Below, in pieces: positions 36,184-46,002 of a stretch of 64,000 nucleotides of DNA. Under the pieces are notes generated by a model, which saw only the letters and a list, made by a program, of their open reading frames with translations, ran no database searches and was not told the origin of the DNA. Position numbers and translations under genes: made by a program. The stretch comes from Ga0077530 sp046293075. GTDB lineage: Bacteria > Pseudomonadota > Alphaproteobacteria > Rhizobiales > Hyphomicrobiaceae. Location: contig JBKBPL010000009.1 of assembly GCA_046293075.1 (NCBI GenBank), positions 50,516 to 114,515 of the forward strand. Reading direction: 5' to 3'. The stretch's first letter is position 1. Each line of letters begins with the position of its first letter.

Positions 36184-37980
36184 TCATGCCTCCCGGTACC
36201 AGCGCGCGATTGCCCAGGTATCGTTGTCCCATCCGCTGATGTCTGCGCGAAGCGTCTTGGATTGGGCGTTGACGCGCGGACGGTAGACGACCGGAATGAT
36301 CACTCCGTCCTTCTCGCCGACAACGATCTCGTTCATCCTGATGAACAGGGCCGCACGCTTGACGGGGTCGAGCTCGCCCTGCGCTTCTCTGTAGATCTTG
36401 TCATACTCCTCATTGCGGAAGCGCGTCGGGTTGCGGCCCTGCCACTTGTTGTCCTTGGTCGCCGCTTCCCATGAGCAGAACTGGTTCATGAAAAGCTCTG
36501 GATCAGGCTGGGTCATCGTCGTCGTGTACATCTGCATGTCGGCGTAGAACTTCGGATACGTGTCCGGATTGGCAACGTCCGAAGAGAAGAAGACCGACGC
36601 GACGACCGATTTGATCTCGATATCGATGCCGGCCTGCTGCGCCGCCTGCTTGACGATCGCCTGATTCTTCTGCCGCGGGGCATTGATCGACGTCTGATAG
36701 ACGAACTTCAGCTTGACGCCACCCTTCTCGCGGACGCCGTCGCTGCCGCGCTTCCAGCCGGCGTCATCGAGAATCTTGTTCGCCTTGTCGATATTGAACT
36801 CGTACTTGGTCGCTTTCGAGCGGAAGCGCTCCGGGTTGTTGAGGAAGTTCGCCGTTGCGACGCCCGTCCGGCCGTAGATGTGGTCTTCGACGGACTTGCG
36901 ATCCACGAGCAGCATCATCGCCCGCCGCACGGCCGGATCCGAGAAGGCGGGATGCTTGGTCTTGAGGCTCGAGCGCTCGCCATCGACCTCGGTCCAGGGA
37001 TCGGTGGTGTTGAGCTGGATATGCTCGATATTGCCACCGGGAACGACATTGACCGTGCCCTTGCCGCCGGTCTCGAGCCGCTTGAGGATGGCGTCCTCAA
37101 CCTGCATGTTCCAGGCATAGTCATACTCACCGGTCTGGAGCACGGCGCGTGCCGCAGACACGGCATCGCCGCCCCCTTTCATTTCAAGCGTGTCGAAGTA
37201 GGGCTGATTGGGCACATGGTAGTCGGGGTTCGCTTCGGCACGGACCATGTCGCCCGGCTTGAAGTCGACGAACCGATAGGGGCCGGTGCCGACGGGCTTG
37301 AGGTTTGCCGGCGCCTCGCGCGACTTCGCACCTTTGTACTCGGCGAAGTGATGCTTCGGGAGGAGCATGCCGCGGGTCCCGACGAACGCATCGGCCCAGA
37401 ACGGTGTCGGCTTGGCGAAGTGGACGCGGACGGTGAAGTCGTCGACCTTCTCGACCTTGATGTCCTTATACGAGGCAATGCTCACAGTGGCGGTCGCCGG
37501 GTCCGAGGCATATTCCCAATTGAAGATCACGTCGTCGGCGGTGAATGGCTTGCCGTCGTGCCACTTCACGCCTTGCTTCAGCTTCCAGGTGACCGACTTG
37601 CCGTCTGCGGAGAGGCCGCCGTTCTCGCGGCTTGGAATCTCGGCGGCGAGCGCCGGGACGAGATTGCCGTCCGCGTCCCAGCCGGCGAGCGGCTCATAGA
37701 AGATGCGCGAGGCGTCCTGGTCTTTGGTGCCCGTTGCGAAGTGGGGGTTGAGCAGAGTCGGCGCCTGCCACCAGAGGATCCGCAATGCGCCGCCGCCGCC
37801 ACGCTTGGTCGGCTTGTACTGGAATTTCGTGTCGGCGCGCGCAACGCCGCAGAAGTCGAGCATCTGGCTGGCCATGGGCGCCGTCAGGCCGAGCGCCACC
37901 ATGCGGCTGACAAAGGCGCGCCGGCTGAGCTTGCCGTCCTTCACGTCATCGATCAGCGCACGCAATTCCTGCTCTTTCAT
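36184..37980 (-). CDS. Peptide-type substrate-binding protein (SBP family 5), Tat signal
   Basis: Periplasmic receptor of the importer. The 598-residue protein starts at ATG 37980, with AGGAG eight bases upstream. The N-terminus has a twin-arginine motif LSRRAFVSRM followed by a hydrophobic stretch and an ARADT cleavage region, so export is by Tat. The SBP_bac_5 domain covers residues ~60–580. The ligand could be a peptide, nickel complex or other; context does not decide. Confidence 0.9.
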   Translation of the reverse strand: MKEQELRALIDDVKDGKLSRRAFVSRMVALGLTAPMASQMLDFCGVARADTKFQYKPTKRGGGGALRILWWQAPTLLNPHFATGTKDQDASRIFYEPLAGWDADGNLVPALAAEIPSRENGGLSADGKSVTWKLKQGVKWHDGKPFTADDVIFNWEYASDPATATVSIASYKDIKVEKVDDFTVRVHFAKPTPFWADAFVGTRGMLLPKHHFAEYKGAKSREAPANLKPVGTGPYRFVDFKPGDMVRAEANPDYHVPNQPYFDTLEMKGGGDAVSAARAVLQTGEYDYAWNMQVEDAILKRLETGGKGTVNVVPGGNIEHIQLNTTDPWTEVDGERSSLKTKHPAFSDPAVRRAMMLLVDRKSVEDHIYGRTGVATANFLNNPERFRSKATKYEFNIDKANKILDDAGWKRGSDGVREKGGVKLKFVYQTSINAPRQKNQAIVKQAAQQAGIDIEIKSVVASVFFSSDVANPDTYPKFYADMQMYTTTMTQPDPELFMNQFCSWEAATKDNKWQGRNPTRFRNEEYDKIYREAQGELDPVKRAALFIRMNEIVVGEKDGVIIPVVYRPRVNAQSKTLRADISGWDNDTWAIARWYREA

Positions 37981-38206
37981 GGGGATCACTCCTGAGTTCT
38001 GAGCATGCCCGTTTTGCCGAGAAGGCCTCTCGGCACGGCTCTGACGGATTTGGCTTGGCCGCCATCAAATCAGTCCAATCCGGTCCGGTCAATTGGGCTT
38101 GGCAACATAAGCTTATTGTGGACTGCACATTCCCTCCGCTACATTTGCCGAAAGATCAGGCGACGGCAGTTCGCTGAGAAAAACGCACCACGGAGGGAGG
38201 CCCAGA

Positions 38207-39769
38207 ATGGTTTCGACGCTTGGTGAAGTGTTGCCCTTTGCGGCACGCCGCTACGGCGACCGCACGGCGCTTGTGATCGGCCGCGATCAGCTGACTTTCC
38301 GGCAGCTCGACCAGGCTTCGAACGCCTTTGCGAACGGCCTCATTGGGGCCGGCGTCCAGCCCGGCGACCGGGTGACGCTCTATGGGCCCAACTCCATCGA
38401 GTGGATGGTGGCGTATTTCGCGATCGCGAAGACCGGAGCCGTGGTCAATCCGATCAACGTCATGCTGACGCCGTCGGAGGTCGCATTCATCGTTCAGGAT
38501 TCGGGGGCACGTGTCCTCATTGCCTCGGCCGACAAGGCCGAGCCGCTGATGGACCTCAAGGGTAAGACCGAGCTCACGGAGATCGTCGTCTGGGGTGAGA
38601 AGCCGCCGGCAGGCGCGGTTCCCTTCGACCTCTGGCTGAAGCTCGGCGCCGCAACCTTCGAGCTGGTGAAGCGCTCGCCGAAGGATGTGGGGGCGATCTG
38701 CTATACCTCAGGCACGACCGGTCATCCCAAGGGCGCGGTCCAGCAGCACCGCTCCATCGTTACGGCCGCCTATGTGGCCGCGATGATGAACACGCGCACT
38801 GCCGCCGACACGATCGTGTCGCCACTCCCCTCGCCGCACGTCTACTCGAGCTGCGTCTTCAATGCAGCCATTCTGGTTGGCGCGAAGATGGTGATGCTGC
38901 CGCGCTTCAGCGAGGAAGGGATGTTCGCCGCCATCCAGGAACACCGCGCGACCATCATCGACAGCGTACCGACGGCCTACTACTACATGCTCGCCCATCC
39001 GAAGTTCGAGCACTACGACCTCTCCTCGCTGACCCGATGCACGGTCGGAGGCCAGACGCTGCCGGTCGCCAGATCGCTCGAATGGAGCGAGCGCACGGGG
39101 GCGCCGGTCCTGGAGTTGTGGGGCATGACCGAACTCGCCGGTGCCGCAACATTCAATCCGTACTACGGCATCAACAAGCCGGGCACGATCGGCCTGCCGG
39201 TCCCGGGATTCTCCTGCAAGATCGTCGACGTCGCCGATGCCAGCAAGGAGATGCCGGCCGGGGAGCGCGGCGAGCTGATGGTCAAAGGCATCATGGTGAT
39301 GGAAGGGTACTACGGCAACGAGGCCAGCACGCGTGAAACCATCCGGCCGGACGGCTGGATGCACACCGGAGACATCGCGACCGTCGACGAGGATGGCTAC
39401 TACACGATTGTCGACCGCAAGAAGGACATGATCCTGACGGCCGGCTTTAATATCTATCCGGCGGAGCTCGAGCGCATCCTGTGCGCGCATCCGTCGGTGG
39501 CGCTGGCGGCGGTGCGCGGCGTGCCGGACGAGGCCAAGGGGGAACTCGCCAAGGCTTATGTGATGCTGAAGCCCGGCGCCTCCGCGAGCGGCAAGGAGCT
39601 CGCCGATCACTGCCGCAAGCATCTCGCGGCTTATAAGGTCCCGCGTGCGGTGCAGTTCGTGGAGAGTGTGCCGATCACGTCCTCGGGCAAGATCATGCGC
39701 CGGCTGCTTACGGACATCGACGACGGCCGCGTCGTCATCGACGAGGCGAGGGTCACGCGGCCGAGTTGA
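38207..39769 (+). CDS. Acyl-CoA synthetase (AMP-forming)
   Basis: ANL-superfamily ligase, 520 residues. The phosphate loop is YTSGTTGHPKG (166–176). A5 resembles LWGMTELAG, A7 HTGDIATVDEDGY, A8 DRKKDMILTAGFNIYP, and the A10 lysine lies in TSSGKIMRR. The AMP-forming fold is complete; the acid is unknown, probably medium or long chain. GGAGGGAGG precedes the ATG. It diverges from the ABC importer. Confidence 0.9.
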   Translation: MVSTLGEVLPFAARRYGDRTALVIGRDQLTFRQLDQASNAFANGLIGAGVQPGDRVTLYGPNSIEWMVAYFAIAKTGAVVNPINVMLTPSEVAFIVQDSGARVLIASADKAEPLMDLKGKTELTEIVVWGEKPPAGAVPFDLWLKLGAATFELVKRSPKDVGAICYTSGTTGHPKGAVQQHRSIVTAAYVAAMMNTRTAADTIVSPLPSPHVYSSCVFNAAILVGAKMVMLPRFSEEGMFAAIQEHRATIIDSVPTAYYYMLAHPKFEHYDLSSLTRCTVGGQTLPVARSLEWSERTGAPVLELWGMTELAGAATFNPYYGINKPGTIGLPVPGFSCKIVDVADASKEMPAGERGELMVKGIMVMEGYYGNEASTRETIRPDGWMHTGDIATVDEDGYYTIVDRKKDMILTAGFNIYPAELERILCAHPSVALAAVRGVPDEAKGELAKAYVMLKPGASASGKELADHCRKHLAAYKVPRAVQFVESVPITSSGKIMRRLLTDIDDGRVVIDEARVTRPS

Positions 39770-39784
39770 TCGCGGCGGCCGGCG

Positions 39785-40081
39785 CTACTTGATTCGCCGC
39801 GATGTACCGGCGAAATAGCCAAGCCAAGCCCAGCCCGCGCCGAGCACGAAGGAGAGAACGAAGATCCCCGGGAAGAGCCGTGGACGGTCGGGCGCAAGGC
39901 CGAGCTTCATGACCAGCCAGGCGAAGAGCACGCCGGCCGCGCCGGCCGCGAACGCGCCGACAATGATCTTCTGAGGCTGATCGGCACGCCGCCCGATGAG
40001 ATAGCCGGCCGCGATCGTGCCCGGATTCATGACCGCGTGGGTGATGATCTCGATCAGGTCCGGCGGAATATTGCGGAGCAT
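39785..40081 (-). CDS. Small membrane protein of unknown function
   Basis: 98 residues with two clear hydrophobic helices (about 38–60 and 70–90) and a weaker one near 20–30. No family recognised. It lies 24 bases after the chorismate mutase gene on the same strand and is probably co-transcribed with it. Confidence 0.6.
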   Translation of the reverse strand: MLRNIPPDLIEIITHAVMNPGTIAAGYLIGRRADQPQKIIVGAFAAGAAGVLFAWLVMKLGLAPDRPRLFPGIFVLSFVLGAGWAWLGYFAGTSRRIK

Positions 40082-40105
40082 GGGCGCCGGCCTCCTCGGT
40101 GCGTG

Positions 40106-40432
40106 TCAGCCCTTGTGGGCCTTGGCGGCGATCTCATCCTTGAGCTTTTCTTCTTCGTACTGGATGAACCAACCGACCATCTGCCGCCAGAGCGCCTCAC
40201 ACATATCGGGCGGCAGGCCCTTTTCCTCGGCCAGTTTGCGCACCCGGTCGAACACCTGCTGGTTGCGCCAGGGCACGTTGGCCTCCTGGTTGAGGCCGAG
40301 CTTGATCTGCCAGGCGCGCTCCACGTAGCCGAAGCGCTCGGCGATCATCTCGACCAGCGCCTTGTCACAACGGTCGATCTCAATGCGGACCTCGGAGAGA
40401 TCCTTGCAGTCCTGCGGCAGGCGCTTGGTCAT
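40106..40432 (-). CDS. Chorismate mutase, AroQ fold
   Basis: A 108-residue all-helical protein. The N-terminal helix VRIEIDRCDKALVEMIAERF is the AroQ/PchB pattern with the active-site Arg. Lys44 (W-Q-I-K) and the second-helix arrangement also fit. It would convert chorismate to prephenate, though PchB-type isochorismate-pyruvate lyases look alike. It sits between the carboxymuconolactone-decarboxylase-like gene and a small membrane protein. Confidence 0.85.
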   Translation of the reverse strand: MTKRLPQDCKDLSEVRIEIDRCDKALVEMIAERFGYVERAWQIKLGLNQEANVPWRNQQVFDRVRKLAEEKGLPPDMCEALWRQMVGWFIQYEEEKLKDEIAAKAHKG

Positions 40433-40527
40433 TGCAGCTTCTTCTCATGGGGGAGACAATGTCAGGGCCTCGAAGCGCCGATGCACGGCTCGGCTCTCGC
40501 GCGGGCGTGCACCGGCGGGCGTCAGCC

Positions 40528-40911
40528 TTACTTCTTCGCGGCGCGCTCGGCCAGCACCTTGCGGGCAATACGGAAGCATTCAACTCCGGCGGGGAACCCC
40601 GCGTAGATCGCGATCTGGTGCAGAATGGCCTTCAGCTCGTCCTGGGTCACCCCATTGTTCAGGGCACCGTTCAAGTGGAGCTCCCACTCGTGCATCCGCC
40701 CGAGCGCGGCGAGCATTGTGAGGTTCATCATTGAGCGGATCTTCGGCGGGATCGTCGCATCACCCCAGATCTTGCCCCAGCAGAATTCGTTCAGCATGTC
40801 CTGAAATTCGGCGTTGAACGCATCTGCCGTCGACAGGCTCTTCTCGACGTATTCGGCGCCGAGGGTCGCCTTGCGTGCCTTCAGGCCCTTCTCCCACAAC
40901 TCGCGATCCAT
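40528..40911 (-). CDS. Carboxymuconolactone decarboxylase family protein
   Basis: 127 residues, the usual length of PcaC. The catalytic block LGRMHEWELHLNGALNNGVT is well kept, including Glu and His. ATG 40911 follows GGAGA. PcaC decarboxylates 4-carboxymuconolactone in the protocatechuate branch; no other pca gene is here, apart from a thiolase next door (divergent). Confidence 0.85.
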   Translation of the reverse strand: MDRELWEKGLKARKATLGAEYVEKSLSTADAFNAEFQDMLNEFCWGKIWGDATIPPKIRSMMNLTMLAALGRMHEWELHLNGALNNGVTQDELKAILHQIAIYAGFPAGVECFRIARKVLAERAAKK

Positions 40912-41175
40912 GAATTTTCTCCGGTTCTGCTGCCCCATCGCTGTCGATGTGACCCGGGAGCGACTTTTGGCACCCTTTGGCCCGTGCCTCAAGGCATTGC
41001 TCCGGCTGGCCCTGCGTTGCCCGCCTACAACGCGCGATACGGTCGGCCCGACTGTCCTCAAGGTCCGCCGCGATGACGCCAGATTGTGCTCATCATTAGG
41101 CATTCATTGCGTGGGATAGGCGTGCCGTCCGGGCCAAAGGCGGCAACAGGATGTTTTTGTGAGTGCTGTCAAAAG

Positions 41176-42339
41176 ATGCGTGGGCTACCCGTGTACATCA
41201 TTGCGGCGCGGCGCACAGCCATTGGCCGGATCGGTGGGCTGCACCGGCTCCGGCGCGTGGAGGATCTGGGGGCGCCCGTTGTTGAGGCTGTTCTCAGGGA
41301 TGCCGATGTCAGCCCCGGGGACGTCGACGAGATCATCGTTGGCAACTGTACCGCGGGCGACAACCCGGCGCGGCTGATTGCGCTTGCGTCCGGCCTCCCC
41401 GTCACGGCCATGGCCACGACGGTCGACCAGCAGTGCGCCTCGGGCCTCGAAGCCATACTCTCGGCCGCGCGGCGCATTGCGGCCGGCGAGGCGGAGATCG
41501 TGGTGGCCGGCGGGGTCGAGGCCCTCTCGACGGCGCCTTGGCGGATCGCCAGGCCGCGCAGCCTTTTCCAGACGCCCCACTTCATCCGGCCGGAGCCCGC
41601 GGGGGCGCCGCCCATGACCGAGCATGTACCCCTCGCCTCCCTCGAGATGCTGGCTGAGCGACTCGGCATCACCCGCGCCGAGCAGGATGCCTGGACGCTC
41701 GCATCGCATGCGAAGGCGACCGAGGCCCGCGAGGCGCGCCGTTTCGTCGGCGAGATCGTACCGCTGCGATCGACGACTGAGGAGGCCCGCGATCAGAGCG
41801 CGGTTGGCCCGGATGCCCATGACCTCGCGGAGCTCGATCCGATCTGCGGCGAGCACGGGACGCTCACCGTCGCCAATATCAGCACACTGCACGACGGCGC
41901 CGCATTCGTTGTCGCGGTTTCCGAGGCAGCATGGGAGCGCCGCGGCCGGCCACCAGCGCTCAGGCCCGTGGTCAATGCGGCCCTTGGCGTCGCGCCGGGA
42001 CAGGAGGCGGAAGCCCCGATGGCTGCGGTCCAGAAGCTTTTGGGCCGGTCCAATGGGCTCGATCGCGGCGCCATCTCCGTTCTCGAGCTCAGCGAGGCCT
42101 CGGCCGTGCAGGCAATTGCCCTTTGCCGGCAGTTCGGGCTCGAGGAGGCCAAGGTCAATCCGGACGGCGGCGCCGTCGTCCGTGGCCACCCGCTCGGTGC
42201 GTCCGGCGCGGTGCTGGTTGCAAGGCTGTTCTCGCGTCTCGTGCGCAGCGAGCGGCGCACGCGGGGGATGCGCTACGGCGTGGCGGCGCTTGGGGCAAAC
42301 GGTGGGCTCGGCCTTGCGGCGCTCTTCGAGCGCTGCTGA
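41176..42339 (+). CDS. Thiolase-family protein with altered active site
   Basis: 387 residues of the thiolase fold. The nucleophile Cys87 (DQQCASG) and His338 (GHPLGASGA) are present. The second catalytic Cys, normally in C-x-G-G-G-x-G near the C-terminus, is Gly373: the segment reads ALGANGGLG. ATG 41176 is the likely start, without a strong ribosome site. It may catalyse only one half-reaction or a different condensation. Classical acetyl-CoA acetyltransferase annotation should be used with caution. Confidence 0.82.
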   Translation: MRGLPVYIIAARRTAIGRIGGLHRLRRVEDLGAPVVEAVLRDADVSPGDVDEIIVGNCTAGDNPARLIALASGLPVTAMATTVDQQCASGLEAILSAARRIAAGEAEIVVAGGVEALSTAPWRIARPRSLFQTPHFIRPEPAGAPPMTEHVPLASLEMLAERLGITRAEQDAWTLASHAKATEAREARRFVGEIVPLRSTTEEARDQSAVGPDAHDLAELDPICGEHGTLTVANISTLHDGAAFVVAVSEAAWERRGRPPALRPVVNAALGVAPGQEAEAPMAAVQKLLGRSNGLDRGAISVLELSEASAVQAIALCRQFGLEEAKVNPDGGAVVRGHPLGASGAVLVARLFSRLVRSERRTRGMRYGVAALGANGGLGLAALFERC

Positions 42340-42533
42340 TCAAGCTTCCGCACGCGTGCCGTATGCGGTGCCCCAATCCGTGCCGCCGGCGACGGGAATT
42401 GAGCTGTGACCACGTTCTCCCGTCATCCCGGCCTTCGGCGGGCCGCAATCTCGGCGTGAAAGCGCCCCAAGACATGGTTAATATTCAACCGAGGGCATCG
42501 TGCACGCGTGTGCAAGGCTGAGCGGAGAGGCGG
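42340..42533. other. Intergenic region before the large membrane protein
   Basis: 194 bases between the thiolase and the 1107-residue protein. It carries GC-rich imperfect repeats around CATCCCGGCCTTCGGCGGGCC and an AT-rich TTAATATTC at 42478–42486, a possible -10 region. No gene or clear terminator is visible. Confidence 0.3.
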
Positions 42534-45500
42534 ATGGCGGGCGTTGATCTGGTCGCGGTCACGGGGTGGCTGTCGTCGTCCGAATTCCTCTGGAATGCCC
42601 TGATCCTCATCGGCGTCGTCGTCGTTCTGAAGGTGGCCGCGCAGATGCTGCGAGCGGGCCTTGGTGAGACGATCAAGCGCGCCTTCACGACCAATTGGCA
42701 GCTCACGGTCCTGGCGACCAGCGCCTTCCTCCTCTCCATTGCGTCCGGCTGGCGCACCTGGATCGGGATGAGCCAGTTTACCGGCGACTGGGTCATGTCC
42801 GGCCTCATCACGTTCGGCATCCAGGGCGTGATGCTGATCATTGCCTGGCTGATCGGTGAAAGTTTCGCCGCCGGGCTCGCCGCAGGACGGGCCAAGGCCG
42901 CCAATGGCGTCAGGCGTTTCTCGGGTGGCATCGCCGGCCTCGTCGTCGGTGGGCTTATCTTTGCTGCCGTGGCACTGCTGGCCGCGCTGTACATGGGCCT
43001 CATCGATCCGAGCCGTCCGGCCTGGGCCTTTGCTGCGCAGGACAAATTCGTCCAGCAGATTGCCTTCGTGGCGGTGGCGGTCATGCTGATCGGCCCGCTG
43101 TTCATGGTCCGCAGCGGCGGCATCATGGGCGATTACGCCAATGGTCTCCGCATCGTGATCGGCAACGCCGTGCTGTGGGTGATGTTCTTCGCGTGCATGG
43201 GGACAAGCGTCTTCTTCTCGTACGCGTCTCTGTTCGACTCGATCTTCCCGCCAGCAGAACGCGAGCGCGCCGCCGAGATTCGCGCCATCAACCAGGTGGC
43301 CGGCATCGTCTCCGATGTCGGCGTAACGGCAACCCGCCAGCGTATCGCTGAAGCCGAAACGCTCTTCCAGTCCGAGGCTTGGGCCTCCTACGAGCGTGAG
43401 CTCGACAGGGCCGCGCGGCTCGCGGCGATCGCACCGGAGAAGATCCGCGAGGAAATGGTGCGCGCGCTCCGCGAGCAGGAGAGCCGCATCGCGCGGCTCG
43501 AGGAGCAGCGCGCCAACGCCGCCGGTGGACAGGCGGGCCTCGCGCAGCGCAAGACGGCGCTCAGTGAGGAGCTGACGCGGCTGGCGGCAGAGCGGCCCGA
43601 GGTCGCGGTGGCCGTTCAGGAGCAGAAGAGCGTGGTCGGCAGCGTCGAGAAGCGTCTCGATGAGCAGCGCGCCAAGGTGCTGGCCGAGGAAAAGGGCGTC
43701 GAGGGCTCAGGCAAGGTCGGTCGCGGCCAGTTCTGGCGCGCGGCGCGTGAGGAGGAAGGCAAGATCCAGGCCGAGCTGCAGGTTGCGCGGGAGCGCCTGC
43801 GCGCGCACGAGACGCGTCTCACCGGCATCGACCGCCGGATCGCGACGGTGCGGGCGGAACTTGCGCAAATCGACGGTGAGCTCGCCAAGCTCATTGGCGA
43901 AGCCGAGACCGCGCAGCGGATGATCGCGGTCGCGAAAACGGCCGGTGCTGGCGACCGCCATGAGATGTCCGATCCCTCGGCCACTGCGGCCGCGCTCGAA
44001 CGCGAACGTCAGAGCTTCCGCCAGAAGCCCGACCAGGCCACTCTCGCCAACCTCCAGTCGCTCTGTACGACGCTGCAGGGTGTGAGCCTGAAGGTTGCGG
44101 CGCTGCAGAACGAAGCGGCGGCCATCGACTGCGACCCCAAGCGCGCGACGGAGGCCGCGGCGCCGGTCTTCGCGCTCAACGCCGGCCTCGCGGCATTCGC
44201 ACAGAACTGTTCGGGCGGCGAGCGCCTGCCGCAGACGAGCGGCACGGATGGCCTGCTGCAATTCGGCCGCCGGTGCCTCCAGGATTCCGGGCTCGCCTCG
44301 CACCATGCGGCGCCGATCGCCGCGCGGCTCTCTGCGCTCGATCTGTCGCGTGACGATAAGGCACACAGGTTCGTTGTCACGCTCAACGCCTTCACCGACG
44401 GCAACCGGCTCGCATACTTGGCCCTTGCCATAGCGATCGGCATCGACTCGCTCATCCTGATGGCGGCGCTGTTCGGCGCCGGTGTCGTGCGCTCGCCGCT
44501 CACCGACCTCGACGGCATCAATGATCTCACGCCCGAGCAGCTTGAAGCCGCGATCGACGCGACGCTCATGCAGACCGCTGAGCCCGCGCGGACATTGGCC
44601 GCACTGCTCCAGGCCCAGCGACCGATCGCGGGGAGCGGTGGCTACACCTCGGAAATCTGGATCGACGACCATGACCCGCTCGCCGACGACATGCGTTCAG
44701 TGCTGACGGCGGGCGCTGCGATCGGTGCCGTGCGTCCGTTCGGTGACGGGCGCACGCAGTTCCAGATCAAGACGGGCCTATCGCGATATATTGCCGTCGC
44801 GCAGAAGAAGCGCTGGCCGCAGAAGAGTGAGGAGGCGGCGCGGCGCGACCTGCTCAAGGTGGTCGGCGTCGCCCTGCTGCCTGATACGAAGGCTGCTGCC
44901 GAAGCCCTCATCGAGGAGCTGCACCCGATCTCGGATTTGGCCGGTTATGCTGCGGAGGTGAACGTCGGCAATCTCGCCGATCCCTCCCGCCGGCGCCTCG
45001 TGCTGGGCGTGCTTGGTGCCGGCGCGACGGTAGCGGGTGCCGTGCTGCGCGATCAGCGCGATGATGCCCGCTACTTCGTCAGCAGCGACTTCTACCGCAC
45101 GCTCCTGCTCATGCGCGCCGGCGCGCACGGCCGCGGCCAGCGCAGCCAGCCGTCCGTTGCGGCCGAGGAGCCGCAGCCGAGCCGTGCCGGGGGCGCCCTG
45201 CACGACGTGCGCCCGCAGCTCACGAGCGACGCGCCGTCGCCCGACCGCCTCACGCGTCGGCTCAGTGATCTGTCGGGCGCGTCGTCCCAAGCTGCGATGA
45301 AAGACCTCACCCTGCCCGAATGCTTCAATATTCTGGTCGAGCGCCTGGGCATCGATGCGGATTTTCATTCTATTGAGGGGCTGCTCGCCGATGAGGAGGA
45401 GCGGCCGCTCAAGGCTGGAGATGCGCTCGAGAAGCTGATCGCGACGCGGACCCACCTCGGCGAGCAGCTCAAGAAGCTGGAGCGGGCCCGGCAGGAGCAG

Positions 45501-45857
45501 CTCGACCGCGAGACACGACGGCTCGAGCGGGAGCAGGGCCATGACGATGCGGCGCGGCTCGAGACGATCCGCGACGCCGCGAATGCCGTCCACCGCACGC
45601 TGCCGATCCTGCTGCTGCTGCCTGGCGGCCTGTTCGAGGTGACGCTACGCCAGTGCCTCGATGAGCTCGATGCCGCCGGCGCGGCGGACAATGGCCATCG
45701 CGAGATCGACCATCGCCTGCAAGGCCAGATGCGCCTGCTCGCGATGGAGATCGACCGCCAGAAGCGGGATGACTATGACTCATGGGCGGTCGTCGAAGGG
45801 CTCCTCGCCAACTACGACGAGCAGGGACCGACCCTGACCGTGATCCGGAACGGCTGA
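42534..45857 (+). CDS. Large membrane/coiled-coil protein of unknown function
   Basis: 1107 residues, no family recognised. Six hydrophobic helices lie at about 19–38, 55–72, 88–108, 130–155, 176–192 and 207–228. A charged heptad-like region follows (~240–470), then a globular stretch with four Cys (511, 533, 559, 581). A seventh helix covers ~625–652. Residues 653–1107 are soluble, with a second charged helix near 960–1005. Positive charges after helices 1 and 3 place those loops inside, so the coiled coil and Cys region would be periplasmic and the C-terminus cytoplasmic. Neighbours (thiolase, hisB) give no clue. Composition resembles its surroundings. Confidence 0.85.
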   Translation: MAGVDLVAVTGWLSSSEFLWNALILIGVVVVLKVAAQMLRAGLGETIKRAFTTNWQLTVLATSAFLLSIASGWRTWIGMSQFTGDWVMSGLITFGIQGVMLIIAWLIGESFAAGLAAGRAKAANGVRRFSGGIAGLVVGGLIFAAVALLAALYMGLIDPSRPAWAFAAQDKFVQQIAFVAVAVMLIGPLFMVRSGGIMGDYANGLRIVIGNAVLWVMFFACMGTSVFFSYASLFDSIFPPAERERAAEIRAINQVAGIVSDVGVTATRQRIAEAETLFQSEAWASYERELDRAARLAAIAPEKIREEMVRALREQESRIARLEEQRANAAGGQAGLAQRKTALSEELTRLAAERPEVAVAVQEQKSVVGSVEKRLDEQRAKVLAEEKGVEGSGKVGRGQFWRAAREEEGKIQAELQVARERLRAHETRLTGIDRRIATVRAELAQIDGELAKLIGEAETAQRMIAVAKTAGAGDRHEMSDPSATAAALERERQSFRQKPDQATLANLQSLCTTLQGVSLKVAALQNEAAAIDCDPKRATEAAAPVFALNAGLAAFAQNCSGGERLPQTSGTDGLLQFGRRCLQDSGLASHHAAPIAARLSALDLSRDDKAHRFVVTLNAFTDGNRLAYLALAIAIGIDSLILMAALFGAGVVRSPLTDLDGINDLTPEQLEAAIDATLMQTAEPARTLAALLQAQRPIAGSGGYTSEIWIDDHDPLADDMRSVLTAGAAIGAVRPFGDGRTQFQIKTGLSRYIAVAQKKRWPQKSEEAARRDLLKVVGVALLPDTKAAAEALIEELHPISDLAGYAAEVNVGNLADPSRRRLVLGVLGAGATVAGAVLRDQRDDARYFVSSDFYRTLLLMRAGAHGRGQRSQPSVAAEEPQPSRAGGALHDVRPQLTSDAPSPDRLTRRLSDLSGASSQAAMKDLTLPECFNILVERLGIDADFHSIEGLLADEEERPLKAGDALEKLIATRTHLGEQLKKLERARQEQLDRETRRLEREQGHDDAARLETIRDAANAVHRTLPILLLLPGGLFEVTLRQCLDELDAAGAADNGHREIDHRLQGQMRLLAMEIDRQKRDDYDSWAVVEGLLANYDEQGPTLTVIRNG

Positions 45858-46002
45858 TCAATAATTCAGCAAGTTAATGGAAATATAAAGAAAAGGCGGG
45901 GCTGCGCCCTTGACGGCGACGCCCCGCCTGCCGCATCTGCGAGGCATTGCGGGCGCTCAGCGGACGGGACCGCCGTCGGCGCCGCGGGATCAGGGTATAC
46001 CG

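Noticed and set aside
39769..39803. Inverted repeat ATCGCGGCG/CGCCGCGAT as a terminator
   Set aside because: No T-tract and it overlaps the coding end of the small membrane protein gene.
42340..42533. Possible dispersed repeat or small gene before the large membrane protein
   Set aside because: Imperfect GC-rich repeats only; no reading frame with a ribosome site.
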